From: Apteryx mantelli
Taxonomy: Eukaryota > Chordata > Aves > Apterygiformes > Apterygidae
Reading direction: 5' to 3'
NCBI RefSeq assembly: GCF_036417845.1
Contig: NC_089978.1
Coordinates: forward strand, 90,018,007 to 90,082,006
Length of the DNA stretch: 64,000 nt
The notes under the pieces were generated by a model. It ran no database searches and was not told the DNA's origin. It saw only the letters and a program-made list of their open reading frames with translations. Positions 12,801 to 26,082 of the stretch are shown in pieces (position 1 is the stretch's first letter; every line of letters begins with the position of its first letter). The translations under genes were made by a program, and so were the position numbers.

Positions 12801-15800
12801 AGCTTTTGAAAACCAATAGAAAATAAAGACAAGTACAAATCTTTGCGGTTTTCTAGTTAGAGGTAAAAGGCTGCAAGGCTACAAGATCTATATATGCTGA
12901 GCTATTAAATATTGGATATAAAAAGCTAAAGCCAATTTCTTGAGGAAAACTTCTGCATCATGGTTGAACAAATGACATACCATTTAAGCAGATGCACTAT
13001 GCAGGATCTTGGACTACTGTTTATTTTCTGGTACAGGGAAAGTGGCTTGAGCTGGATTTTAAATATTGTTTTTATTATTATTGATGCATGGGGGCTTGTT
13101 TCTGTCCCAAGAATGCAGTTGGATGTATTTTCATAGGAGAGGAAAGATACAGGAGATAGTTATATTGCTTGGATGTTAAAAATTATGACATTATGTAAGT
13201 TGGTTACTTTAGGTATAACATTTTCTGGAAAACAAATGCCGTTGTAATAGAATAAATATTAAACAAATGATCTGTTGTTAATAGCTTGTTTTTCTTTGCT
13301 TGACCCTTTATTCCTTCTTTTCTTATCTCTTGGACTCTTTTTGTTGTTTTCTCCCTATTGTAAATGGTGACTAGATAGGCTTTAAATAGGGATTGTGCCC
13401 TGTCTTTCACGTTGTGGGAACCTTTCTCATCTGTGCTTTTAATAAAAAAATCAAGCATTACCTTTATATGGAAATCATTATTATAATATTGGAAATACAT
13501 ACTTTTTTTTAGTTGTTTCTTACAGCTTGCAATATATAAAGAGCAGGCTCATCAATCAGTGAAATCTATGAAGAGCGTTAGCAAACTAGGCGTAGACTGC
13601 ATTCTTGGAATTTATTTTACACAAAATGATGTCGTTTCTAATAATTTTTCTCTCTTTTTTTTTAACTTGGAGAATTAGTCTGAAGCTACCCTTTTACTCA
13701 AGCCACTAGCTAGTAGAGAAAACATAATAATATCATACATTTAGTTTCAGTTAATATCTAATTTATATACATGCACAATGTATGACAGCATTGGAAAAAT
13801 GCCATTCTGATTTTTTTTTCTTGTATGTGACTTGTGATTAGTTTAATAACTGCCCAGTGTCTATACTAGAAAGGAAGTGGTCTCTTATAAACTTAACTAA
13901 TACTTAAAAATACCTCTTTTTTTTTTTTAATTTCAAAGAAGAAGAATGTAAAAAAAAATAGCAGTCATCCATGGGTGAGATAGGTATGCGTAGGATCCCT
14001 TGATGGGCTATGAATTTGAATGAAAAATTCAACCGTCATCAGAGTTTCAATTTCAACATTGATCAGTCATGTATTTATGAGTCTCATTCTCTCTGATTAT
14101 GAGACTGTGATACATGGAAAATGCAGAAGCATAGGGGAAGTGTTAAACAGAAATGAAATTTCATAAATGCTACCAGAACATCAGTGAATCTGTATGGATA
14201 AATGCTTATTTAGTCACAGAACAAAATATCATGGAAATGGGGCTTTGCTTGAGAGAGAGACATTCTCTTTTGCCTTGTTTGTCTCTCCTTCTGGTTTTTA
14301 TCTTCTTGTATTCCTTTTTCTTTTTCTTTCCACCCTACTTTTTTTCCTGCTGTTGCCTCTTTGCTACTGTACTGCTGATCGTCTTACTTTGTCAAGCCCC
14401 TCAAGGACTTCCGTGTTTCAAGCATTGCCATCTGTCAGTGAAATTTTTTTCTTTCATACGGGGAAGGTTGGACTATTTCTGCATGTCTCTTTCACTACAC
14501 TTTAATGGAACTGTTAAATAATATTTAAACTAAATAGCTGTTGCATTTTTAAAATGCTGTTGAGTGGAAAGGGAAGTTAAGGATAAACTATAAATTGTAT
14601 AATAAATCTTCTAAGTCATGTTGTTTAACAGATGACTTTGAACCTTGGAGAACTTCTATCTGTTGTTTTTAAAGAATAAATAGAGCGTATTTTTAAAATC
14701 TAGAATTCTTCTGTTTTACAGATATCATCAAGGGATAATTCCGTAGATAGATAATTTATCTGTTTTTGTTAGAAAAAACAAGCCCGTCTCATAAGGTGCA
14801 CATAGGTTTGGTGTGTTTTTTTATATTACTTCAGCTGTAATTTTTCTTCCTTGAGTCTGTTCCAGCAGCAGTTGAACTTGGTGGCAGAGTTTCCCTTTGG
14901 CTTCAGTGATATAAAATCAGTCTACACTGATTTGAAAGCCTTCCAAGTATACATGCATGACACTGGAAACAGCCAAGTTAAAGGAGAACAACTGTATAAA
15001 TCTAACATAGGAACCAAAGCGAGTTTAATTTTTTGTCAGAGTTCTAGTGACATTTGGTGTTTCATGCATATGCTAAGAAATTTATGAAAGTCAGTTCAAT
15101 AACTGAATAGACCTACTGTGCAGCGCCATTGTTAATATGTTCCAAATAACATCTTAAGGTTTTTACTTTTGAAATGCTCTGGGATTCAGAAACAGCATAT
15201 TATGTTGCACCTTGACGCAAAATCATTTTTTTTTAACACCATACTACTTGCAACTGGAAGCATTCTGTACGGTGGCCATTGATCATGAATTTGGAAAAAT
15301 AGCATTAAATGCTTTTCTGCTGCTATTTTTCTGCTGAGAGTGATAGATTAACTTATTTCAGTGCTTCAGAATTTAATATGCTACTTCATATTTCTTTTTG
15401 ACTAATGATATGTCATTGAGAAATTGTACTTGCATACAATTCTTTATGTTGATACATGAGACAAGATGTGGAAGTTTGATAAAAATACTTTATATAGTCA
15501 TGATGGCAAGAAAATAATAGTAACACTTGAAGCTTTTTTAATTTGTTTTTTAGTAGATCTTAAAGTAAATAGTAAATAGTAGGTTTGCACAGTTAGTGAG
15601 TAGCAAAACTATGATTAGTTATTGGGGTAGTTTCATGAGTGCCAATAAAGTGAGCATACTACATTAAGTATTTTGTATATGGTAGGCATGGTAGTTTTAA
15701 AAAAAAATCTACAGTATTTATTGTACAGTTCTTACACTTCTTTTAGTATAAATTTTATGTCTGATTATCATGAATCAAAGTTATACATGGCTCTGAGGGA

Positions 15801-18800
15801 GACATAGCAGCCTCCAAAAGTAACTGAATAAACCGTAAAGTCAAAAATTTCAAGTATGTTGTCACGTTAAGAGTTCTTAAGTTAAATAAATTCAAGACTA
15901 TGAGAAACTTCTGGGCTTTTGAAATTGGGAGATTCCCTGAAGGTCTTGAGATACTGGATTTGATTTTGCCAATGCATATTTAGTAATTTGTCTTGAAAGC
16001 CTATGTTTGGTAAAGTAAGATTGTGTGTGTGTGTGCAAGTGTAGTGTACTTCTTAAAAATCAGAAATGTGATGTTCTTTTTAAAGTTGTCATTAGCCATG
16101 TTTCTGTGGGAGGCCAAGACAAGTTGCAGCAATTCAATTTGAAGTTTGTTGTCAATGTACTTTTGAAAGGAAGAGAACAAAATTCAGCTGATAGCGAGGA
16201 GAGTATATAGGGCCATAGTATAAAATCCAGTGCAAGTCCCTTTCTGTAAGGGCACGATGAACGACGAGTTGAATAGGTTCACCCGTGCAGCAGTGTCAGG
16301 GCAGGGCTTTGGATCTTTGTTCCTTCCATCCCTTGGCTGTTGGGTGGATGAGAAAAGGCGGATGTTTCTCTTCCTGTAGTTTTCATTTCTAGTCAGCTGA
16401 AAAAGCAGTAATAACACTGCTTTGCAAGGAAGCAAGTCTTACTCTGTTCGGTGGAAATAGTACCTCTTGCATTAGAGACAGGGTTGAGCAGCAGGTAATG
16501 CTTCTGGAAAAATCAGTTAATAGATTGTTAGATGAGGAGGAGAAAGCAGTCAAAATTGAGAATGGGTGAAATTATGCCATAGAGTAAGTACTAATGTGCT
16601 ATTTTCTTCCCACCATCTTGCTGCAGATCACTGTTTCCCCACTAGCCTTGTGTGGTGCGGTGCTTGTGCTTCTAGTTGTATGACTGCAGCACTCTTGCAG
16701 TTCCCTCTGAACTATGGCTTGAATTTATTTCTGTGTTTATTGTTGTTGTTTTCAAGGATATGAAAAAATATGGGTAGGTTCTTTATCACAATGTAATTTC
16801 AAACTGCTCTCAAATTTCAGTAATAAAGTAAATTGTCTTTCCTATCTGTTTGTTTATATATGATTGGATAATTATACTGACTTGTTTTTGTAGTGGATGA
16901 TGCTGGTAAGATAGAACACGAAGGTTCTGCTGAAATTACCATGGAAGCAGAGTCAGAAAGCGGCTCTTGTAAAGTGGATGGCATTTGTCCAGAAGTCATC
17001 AAGGTCTATATATTCAAAGCAGATCCTGGAGAAGATGATTTAGGTAAAATATGCTCATTTTAGAATACTCCAACCTGACATTTGAAATTTTGCATAATTA
17101 GAGACTGTGGATTCTTTCAAAAGTCAGCTGTAAAGAGCTATGGGTCCAAATGTTAAAGAATTATAAACTTTCAGTTTTCTGCAGTTTAGAATAGAATTTA
17201 GTCAAAGTACCTTAAAAATATTTCCTAATTCTTCCTAATTAGGAGGCACAGTAGACATTGTGGAGAGCGAGCCAGAGAATGATCACGCAGTCGGATTACT
17301 TGATCAAAATAGCAGTATTCGTATTCCAAGGGAGAAAATGGTTTACATGACTGTAAATGATTCTCAGCATGAAGATGAAGATTTAAGTAAGTAGGTGGCT
17401 TTCATTTGGGGACAGGGATCTTCACTTTCAACAGTGCAGTGTTCTTATTAATTTTTTCTTGATTTCTTTTTCTCTTAGATGTTGCAGAAATAGCTGATGA
17501 GGTTTATATGGAAGTGATTGTAGGAGAGGAGGACGCGGCAGTGGCCCATGAACAGCAAATTGATGACACTGAAATTAAAACTTTTATGCCCATAGCTTGG
17601 GCGGCAGCTTATGGTAGGTAGTATTCAGACAGTGACACTGACTGTAGCAAAATGTCTGGGTTTGCTTTTTTTTGGAGGATGGTGGAGTATTTGTGCTTTT
17701 GTGTGTGGGTTTTTTTTTAAAAGATTTTACATTAAGAATGGTTTCTCGGCATAATGAGCCTTAAAATTAAAAAGGGAAGAAGAGATAAGCTGTAAAGCAG
17801 GCTTCTTTTTGTTTCTATTTTAACAGGCTATTTCCTTCATATTTTCATGATGTTAGAAGGGGAAGTACACAAGCTTTCAGCTGAAAAATTGTATCTCAAG
17901 TATATCTGTCCTTCACAATTTTAGGACACAATAAGAGCTGGCTTGGGAATAAAACTGAATATTTATATTTTTTGAAAAATGGCAAATGGGAATGTTTAAG
18001 ATTCAGCTAAACATTGAAACACTGACCCCTCCTTGATTTAAATGTGTTCTAGAAGGAATATATAATTATGTGTTTTCACACATGGAAATAATTAAAAAGA
18101 AGCCGAAGGGAGACATCCTAAAATTGTAGCAGGACCTTTGAGAATATTTCCAGCATTCAGAACTGTTTTCCTGAATCTTAGTACCTGGGCGCCAACTGGT
18201 GCACAAACTGATTTCCATAACTTGCATGAGCTGATAGAGCAAAATCTAGTTCTTAGAAATGTTTCTGTATTGTCCCTTCCTCCTAAACTTACTTTGGCTA
18301 AATGAAGCAGAAGAAATAGTTGAGTAAAGGACAATACTTCAGTATGTGTATGCATGACATGGATTGTGTCAAATGTCAGGGATGTGCTGTGAATGCAATA
18401 GGGGGCTGGAATCATGAAAGTAAGTCAAGGGAGAACAAGATTTCAGGAAGCTGGATGTGTTAAAAGTTGCTTAGGAGAAAAGTGAGAATGCACCTAGAGC
18501 ATTATCTTTGGCCAAATGCTGGTGAGCAAAGTTTTAGTTGAGAGGAATGGGCAGAAGCCAGGTTGAGTGGGAATTCAAAATGAAATTAAGTGAACTCAAG
18601 ACAGCAGTTGTAGACAGCAAGCTGAGTGATTTTGAAGAAGAATGAGAAAATTGTGCACGAATATTAAAAAAAGAGAGATGGAATTTAAAGTGGAATTTAA
18701 GAATACGGGAAACAGTAGAGTGATCGTATTGTCAGCAATAAAGCACCTAACATGTGAGGTGAGAGGTTAGGAGGAAAGGGAAGAAACAACGAAGCATGAA

Positions 18801-21800
18801 GGCATGAAATGACTGAGGTTTGTCACCTGCACTTCTCACAATTCTCCTCTGCTTAAAGAGGGTCTAAGAGCTGATACCAGTGGGATCTTAAAATGTGAAA
18901 CCTGTGTTGCTGCTGTATTGTAGCAAAGCCCAGGTCCACTGTGTTTTACATTGCAGCATGTTTTGCAAATTTATTCTCGCGTTAGAAAATGTTTTAGGCC
19001 TGTTCTGCGTTACATTCCAGAAGGACTCTTCACGCACCTGTTGCAAACTATGCTTTCTGCGTGTGAGATGGGGAAGGGGTTTTGGGCATTCATGTCACTT
19101 GCCACATTTGCTGTTCAGCACTTTTGCTAGCATATGAATAGAGTTTTCAGGCTCTGCACGTGCCTGTTGATGGCTATGGTTCTTCTCACATTCGGTCATA
19201 AATATTTATTCTCTGCACTCTACAAAGGGAGCAGCTTTTGGGCATCTTGCATTTTCTTCCACTTTTGTCTTCATGTTTTATTTGCGCGCTCTTCTTTCAC
19301 TAGGTGCTATTGCCTTCTCCTGATTCAAGTAAATACTTCTCCACAAAATTTGTTCTTAAAATTTACTTATGCGCTTAAATCACCAAAAGTAAAACAAATA
19401 GCCAATAAGTATCTTCCCAAGTATATAGATATTTACTTTTATATATTTACTTTTAATTCTTGTGTTTGTTTTACATCGCATGATACCATTTGTATGTGAG
19501 GCAAAGATGGTATTTCCCTCTTTGTGTTATACAATACTGTACATACTCTTTGTTTCCAATATAAATAACTTGTAAATGTTAAAATACTGATGCACAAACA
19601 GTATGTTGGATGCTTTGTATGCAAATTTGTGGCTGTTCAGAATGACTCATTGTTCACAGTTCCAGTTCTGAAACTCAGTGAGTGAGGAACTTCAGTCAGG
19701 TGATTTCGGATGTCTGGAAGTGAATGGGAGCTCACACATTAATGGATATATCAGGGCTGAGTAGAAAATCAGGCACAATAAGTACTGTGACGTGCTTGTG
19801 TTTACTGACATGAAACATTTTGGGCATAGTTAGTAACCAAAGAAATAGAAAAGAATCCTGCATTCGAAGGAGAACTTTTTGGGAAATGGAAATCTGTTTA
19901 CTCCTGTAAATCGTGTAGGGCTTTAATCTAACAAAGCCAACACTTCCAGGTTCATAATGCCAAACAATTCATAAATTACATACAGAGCAGTTTTGCAGCT
20001 CATCCTGTATGTTATTATGGTTTGATTAAATGTCAACCTAATACTTCATCTTGCCATTTTTTTAATTACCGTTGTAGAGTTTGAGGTTCAAATAATATGT
20101 GGAGTGATGACAGCAGGTAACTTTTTAACTTATCTTTTTAGGTAATAATAATGATGGGATTGAAAGTCGGAACGGCACTGCAAGTGCTCTTTTGCACATA
20201 GATGAGTCAGCTGGACTTGGGAGACTGGCTAAGCAAAAACCAAAGAAAAAAAGGAGACCTGAGTCTAGACAGTATCAAACAGGTGAGTATTTAGTAGCTG
20301 TCTACTCTGGTTTGTATAGGTACTTATCTGTAAACAATTGTATTTTGTTGATAGGTTGTGCAATGTCATATAGAAAAGAACGATTATTTTGCTTGATTAT
20401 TTATTTATTCCTCACACACAAAGAGGAATTATTTTGTTGGCAACACTTTTACCTCATAGACAAGTGCATATTTTATTGTAAATTTTTTAAAGACATAGTA
20501 GGTTTGTGGTTTTTTGGGGGGGGGGGGGCGGGGGGGGAGAGATTTGGCATCAGAGCTTCCAGTAGAGGGGAAACTCTGCCATAGAAAGAACAGTATCATA
20601 GCAAAAGGTTAAAGGCCTATAAACTTAATTTCCTACACTAATTTTAATATAACTTTTTAAAAGCTGATGTTAGACAACTAAACAGTGTTGAATAATAGTA
20701 CTTTGAAAAAACCCTTTTTGTCTTTATTGAGAATATAGAAAACAAACTTAATACATTGCATTATATCAACTCAATAAGTAACTGGAAAGTCTGAACTTTG
20801 CATGTTATGTTAGGTAGTGTAAATTCTATGCCCTTTTTTGTTTTACTTGTGAAATAAATTATCTTCAGGTTCATTCCAGTGTTCGTTCTTGCCTCTGTAA
20901 GAACAGATAGGCTATTCTGGCATTATTTGATTTCTACTGCTACTGCATTATGGTCTGAATAATTTATTTGGTCTGATAAAGCTGAAAAAGCACATGACTG
21001 TTTGTTTTAGTAGCCTTGACTTAAGTTATACTAGAAGTTCCTTTCCCAAATTGTGACTTGACTGTAGGAATTCTGTTTTCTCTAACTCTCAGTTAGTAAA
21101 CCAGGCAAATTTTATCCTTGAAGCTTGCTTTTTGTATTTCCAGCTACCTAGTAAGTTCTCTTTCTAAAACATTTTTGGAAAAGAGAGTGTTTGAGCATGC
21201 CTAGACAAATTCAGGATAAACAAATTCAGGCTGATGGATCAGTGCAAAAGAACAACTTCCAAAGCTTTGAGGTGTCCTCATATGAAACACGTTCTCCCTG
21301 ACTCCTACTTGAATCTCTCTTCTGATCGTAATGGCGACAGATGGCACAAGGAGGAGGTGTTAGTTTGGGGGCATGTGAATTGTAGTCAGTGGTAGGTGAT
21401 TAAACTGCCAGATTAAACTTCATCTACCAATTCACAGAAAGCAGATGAAGATTATGTGATATACTTACTATATTATGCTCAATATAACACGTTGGGTTCT
21501 GTTCTTTGCACCAGCATCAGTTTCTGCATGTATTTAATGTGTGAACTCAGTCAGAATGCATTAAAATAGAAATATTGGAGGGGAAAAACATCTGCATACT
21601 ACTTTGGTTTTCTGCATCTAAAATGGATAGTTTCTTTTTCTCTCTTGATAATAATAATTAATGAAAACAGTAATTCTGTCAATTTCTTACACCTAAACCA
21701 GTAACGAGCTTGATTATTACACAGCAAAGTATGTGTCTGTGCCTTTATATGATGAGTAGAATCAATTCATTTTCTTAACGTTGAATTAAAATTCTGTTAT

Positions 21801-23406
21801 GATGGCTTGCTGTTTCAGGTTGTTATATTCACAGATTGTGTCATATCATTTCCTTCTCTGATTAAAATTATAGTTTCTAATTAAAAGACAATATTTAAAG
21901 ACTCTTAGAAGTTTAATAACTGTTAAGTTGAATTTTTACAAATTCCTTTAATATAATTCATGTGACATTTTTTTTATTTGGAGAGGCACACATCCTGCTG
22001 AATGTTTCTCGCTTCACAGTACTGCCAAATGCAGAAGTTCTGAAACTGCAGCTGTTAACATTGTAAAACTGACTAGCGATTCTGTTTAATAAATATAGGA
22101 AAGTTGCATTTAATGATACATACAAACTTGATCTTATTTAACAGTTCAGCTTATTGTTAAGGTTAAGATATGAAATGTATTGAAGTGTAATATTTATCAA
22201 GTGTTCTGTTGTTTTTCAGCAATAATTATTGGTCCCGATGGTCATCCGTTGACGGTCTACCCCTGCATGATTTGTGGAAAGAAATTTAAATCTAGAGGTT
22301 TCTTGAAAAGGCACATGAAAAACCACCCGGAGCACCTTCTTACTAAGAAGAAATATAGATGCACAGACTGTGATTACACTACGAATAAAAAAATAAGTTT
22401 ACATAACCACTTGGAGAGTCATAAGCTGACCAACAAAACGGAAAAGCTTATTGAGTGTGATGAGTTTGGGAAAAGCTTCTCTCATGCAGGAGCTTTATTT
22501 ACTCACAAAATGGTGCACAGGGACAAAGGAGTTAATAAAATGCACAAGTGCAAATTCTGCGATTATGAGACAGCAGAACAAGGATTACTGAGTCGTCACC
22601 TTTTAGCTGTCCACAGCAAGAACTTTCCTCATATTTGTGTAGAGTGTGGCAAGGGATTTCGTCATCCGTCGGAGCTCAAGAAGCACATGCGAATCCACAC
22701 TGGTGAAAAACCATACCAGTGCCAATATTGTGAATACCGATCTGCCGACTCTTCTAACTTGAAAACTCATGTAAAGACTAAACATAGTAAGGAAATGCCA
22801 TTCAAGTGTGATATTTGTTTCCAGACTTTTTCAGATACCAAAGAGCTACAGCAGCATACGCTTATGCATCAAGAAAGTAAAACACATCAGTGTTTGCATT
22901 GTGACCATAAGAGCTCAAACTCAAGCGATCTGAAACGACACATAATTTCAGTCCACACAAAAGACTATCCTCATAAGTGCGATATGTGTGATAAAGGCTT
23001 TCACAGGCCTTCGGAACTGAAAAAACATGTGGCAGCTCACAAGGGTAAAAAATTGCACCAATGCAGACATTGTGACTTTAAGATTGCAGATCCGTTTATT
23101 CTGAGTCGCCACATACTCTCAGTTCACACAAAGGATCTTCCATTCAGGTGCAAGAGATGTAGAAAGGGCTTTAGGCAACAAAATGAGCTGAAAAAACACA
23201 TGAAAACACACAGCGGCAGAAAAGTTTATCAATGTGAGTACTGTGAGTATAGCACTACAGATGCCTCAGGCTTCAAACGGCATGTTATTTCCATTCATAC
23301 AAAAGACTACCCTCACCGTTGTGAGTATTGCAAGAAAGGTTTCCGAAGGCCTTCAGAGAAGAACCAGCACATAATGCGGCATCATAAAGATGTTGGGCTG
23401 CCTTAA
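6891..23406 (+). CDS. ZFX: ZFX, C2H2 zinc-finger transcription factor (spliced, 7 coding exons)
   Basis: Coding exons: 6891-6951, 7345-7911, 16894-17043, 17243-17386, 17479-17613, 20142-20282, 22220-23406. All introns are GT-AG and all junctions are phase 1. The sum is 2,385 nt, giving 794 residues plus TAA; human ZFX has 805. The start has a strong Kozak context, with an in-frame TGA at 6876-6878. Residues 1 to about 350 form the acidic activation region, rich in D/E/V, and match ZFX closely. A basic nuclear localisation segment (KQKPKKKRR, about 383-391) is in exon 7. Exon 8 encodes 13 C2H2 finger positions from Cys415 to the end, the ZFX/ZFY signature. Twelve fingers are intact; finger 3 (479-499) has Phe482 in place of the second Cys (codon 22465-22467). 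The protein binds DNA in the nucleus and activates transcription at CpG-island promoters. Compared with human, the polyalanine run after GEEDA and the repeated GHV motif are contracted, explaining the shorter length. ZFY-type paralogs are the only alternative; autosomal bird genomes carry ZFX. Confidence 0.97.
7912..16893 (+). other. ZFX: ZFX intron between second and third coding exons
   Basis: About 9 kb of AT-rich intron with many T-rich runs. I see no extra exon with ZFX similarity and no clear mobile element. The reading frame of the preceding exon stays open for about 150 bases into the intron, which is chance. Confidence 0.7.
17614..20141 (+). other. ZFX: ZFX intron before the nuclear-localisation exon
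   Basis: About 2.5 kb, AT-rich, with no supportable exon, RNA gene or recognisable repeat. Confidence 0.7.
20516..20537 (+). repeat. Long G-run (13 G, C, 8 G) in ZFX intron
   Basis: A run of 13 G, one C and 8 more G, preceded by TTTTTT, about 235 bases downstream of the donor at 20282/20283. On the transcribed (RNA) strand it can form a G-quadruplex. Its surroundings are AT-rich, so it stands out. The tract length may be uncertain from sequencing. Confidence 0.9.
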
Positions 23407-24327
23407 AGTCTCTTTCACAGACTTACGGCTGGAATTATAAAGGAATTTTGCCTTTCAGGCAGTTAGCTTATTTTAAAGCCAATCACCTGCGATCACACAC
23501 AAAAAAAAAAACAACAAAAAAACATACTGTGCATTTGATTTGTTGCTGTATAAAAATAGGATTATTGCTTCTAGTTGACTTTTATACCTTTTGTTCAATA
23601 GCGTGTTCGGAATTCTATTCAGTTTGTTTAATAAATGAAGAAAAGATGGCAACAATAAAGTTGCATTTAATAAAGTAAACCCTGTCTCATACTGAATTTT
23701 TCAACCGTAATAGTTTATTTATATATATTTATCTTACTGACCTCGTTGATACTCACAGTGTCCATGTTAATGCAGTTTTGTCGTGAGTTTAAAAAATACG
23801 AAATTTCTTTTGATAAAATTGTCCGAGGTGTGTATAAAATGGGGAATTGTGATGTTGAAGATACAGTCACTAGGGCCCACCTAATTGTCTTCTTGTGACT
23901 ATACAGACTTTGTGGCAGGTTAACTATTTTACATTTGAGGAGTTACACATCTAACATTGAAAAAAGCTATTCTGCATTTTAATTCAGGTTTCAAAGGTAA
24001 AAATTAAAAAAAAACAATGGTTTGGGGCATTTGTTATCTTTCTTTCCTTTGGAAGATTTAAAAATATGCTCAGATATTATGTTTATTATTCTGTGCTTCT
24101 TTGTCTTTGAAAGGTTGTGTGCTACAAATTAGTTGCTTTTTTCAATTTACTGCTGACTTAATGTTGGAAACATGAAATATTGCTGTTCCATTTGCAGAGT
24201 TGGTAGATTACAACTGTTTGTACATGCAGGTAAATGTACTTCAAATTTAATGGTTTTATGTATATTAATATTTCTTCGAAAGAGCAGTATGTGGGTCAAG
24301 TCACATTTTTATTGTAAATTGATATGA

Positions 24328-24333
24328 AATAAA
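24328..24333 (+). promoter_or_regulatory. ZFX: Candidate proximal poly(A) signal (AATAAA)
   Basis: Canonical hexamer about 920 bases after the stop codon. It could give a shorter ZFX mRNA. Confidence 0.4.
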
Positions 24334-25673
24334 ATTTAAGACCAAGAGGTGCCTCGATTTTGGAAATTAGATACTTACAGTGAGAGCTTCAGGTGGGAAC
24401 GGAGTGGAGCAGATAGGTTCATAAGGAATAGAGATGTTTTTATGGAGGTATCCTTAATAAGAAAAGTAACTTGTGACAGTAACAGAACTGTTTCTAAATT
24501 GAATGTTTTTCCTGAGCCATTAGCAGCTGCATTAAGCTGCTGTTTATTAATTAGTACAGTATCCAGAATTAACCCAGTTCTTTTCATCTGCTTATAAACA
24601 GCTGGGAGAACATTACGATTATTACATGCAATTTTGCCACCTGAAGATTATTATAAACGAGCACTCCGCCGTTTGCTAATAGCCGTATAAATGTAAGAAG
24701 CATGAAGTCATGTATCGTGGCAACAAATGTCGAAATGCTGTTGTTACCTGGCGGAGTTCAGGGCCCAGTGCCACTGCCCTTCCTCAAATTCCCACCGACG
24801 CCACTGGCTCACTCGGGACTTCAGAATTTGGACCCGACTGTAACTAGCAGATTTGGGTAGACTGTAGCCGATAATGCCGTCACCCAGTGGGAGATGCCTT
24901 ACGCTCAGTGGCACGGTTTGCTGAGGGAGCAGGTTCAGAGCCTGACCCAGTGTTCGCCCTAGTTTCCAGGCAGGTCAACTTCCCGCTGAAATGCAACAGG
25001 AATTGAAGTAATGGTTGCAGGTTTGGGGTCATAAAGGGACAAAAGTTTCCTTTCAGCCGTTCATCTTCTGAACAGTTTGTATTCTGTTGTTACTGAGACC
25101 TATCGCTCAGTCCTTTTGTTTCACTGTAAGCCCAAATACTTGTGTTTAATTTGAATTCTTCAGTTCAGGCGCGTCTAATGCCGTGTCATTATCTTTCTCT
25201 GTTGTATAATGTTTTTTTTCTCTTGATGCCTGTTTGTCAATGCCGCCAGACTTGTCCAGTGTGCTCTTGTGTAATACTGGTGGTAGCAGGCCGTGAGCCT
25301 TGACTGTAACGCGTGAGTGAGGCGTGCTGCTCTGCGCCTTCGTTGAAATCCCCAGCGAAGTCGGTGGAGTTTCTGCGTGGCCCTAGCTGTCTGCCCGCTG
25401 CCTCCTGATTGCCAAATCAGATGCATTAAAAATGCAACAGATATTTTCCATTCAAATCTTGCAAAATATATCTTTGTTTGACTTTATGCCCCTCTTACCT
25501 TCAAGCTTTTTGTAACTGGAAACCTAGAAATGTACCAAATTTGCATAGATCCCCATAATATTGCTGAGGATGTTAGCCATTTTGAACTTTATTTTTTTAA
25601 ATAAGCTGAAAGACAAAGAACACAATTTTACACATTTTCTTCCTCTTGCATAGCCTGGAATCATACACATCCC

Positions 25674-25693
25674 TTTTTTTTTTTTTTTTTTTT
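25674..25693 (+). repeat. Poly(T) run in ZFX 3' UTR
   Basis: Twenty consecutive T residues. This could be a simple repeat or the reverse-orientation tail of a degraded retrocopy; no body is recognisable next to it. Confidence 0.9.
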
Positions 25694-26076
25694 AGTACAA
25701 TGTTGAAACTTTTTTTTTAATAATTAAGGGTTTGGTCAAGTGGATTTTGTAAAATGTATTTGTCTGTATAAAGAGAAAATGAAATTATAGTTATTGTTAA
25801 TGTACTGACATTAGTTACAGTTAGTTTTAATTCTTAAATAATTTGATTAGCAAATGCTATAAAATGGATGTTTCAGTTTAATGTTTTAAAAAAGGTACAG
25901 ATTTTTACAAGGACATAATATAAATTATTGTTCTGTAGAAAATACCCTGTTAAATATTGTATACGTCCTGCCCTCTGTACACTTTGTAAAAAAGACAAAA
26001 GAAAAAACAAAATACATAGAATCATATAGGGATGTGTGACATTATTGTAATTGTGTACTTGATAATAACGTGAAAA

Positions 26077-26082
26077 AATAAA
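26077..26082 (+). promoter_or_regulatory. ZFX: Candidate distal poly(A) signal of ZFX (AATAAA)
   Basis: Canonical hexamer in an A-rich context followed by T-rich sequence, about 2.7 kb after the stop. The AT-rich UTR-like block ends soon after, and GC-rich patches start near 26,500. Confidence 0.6.
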
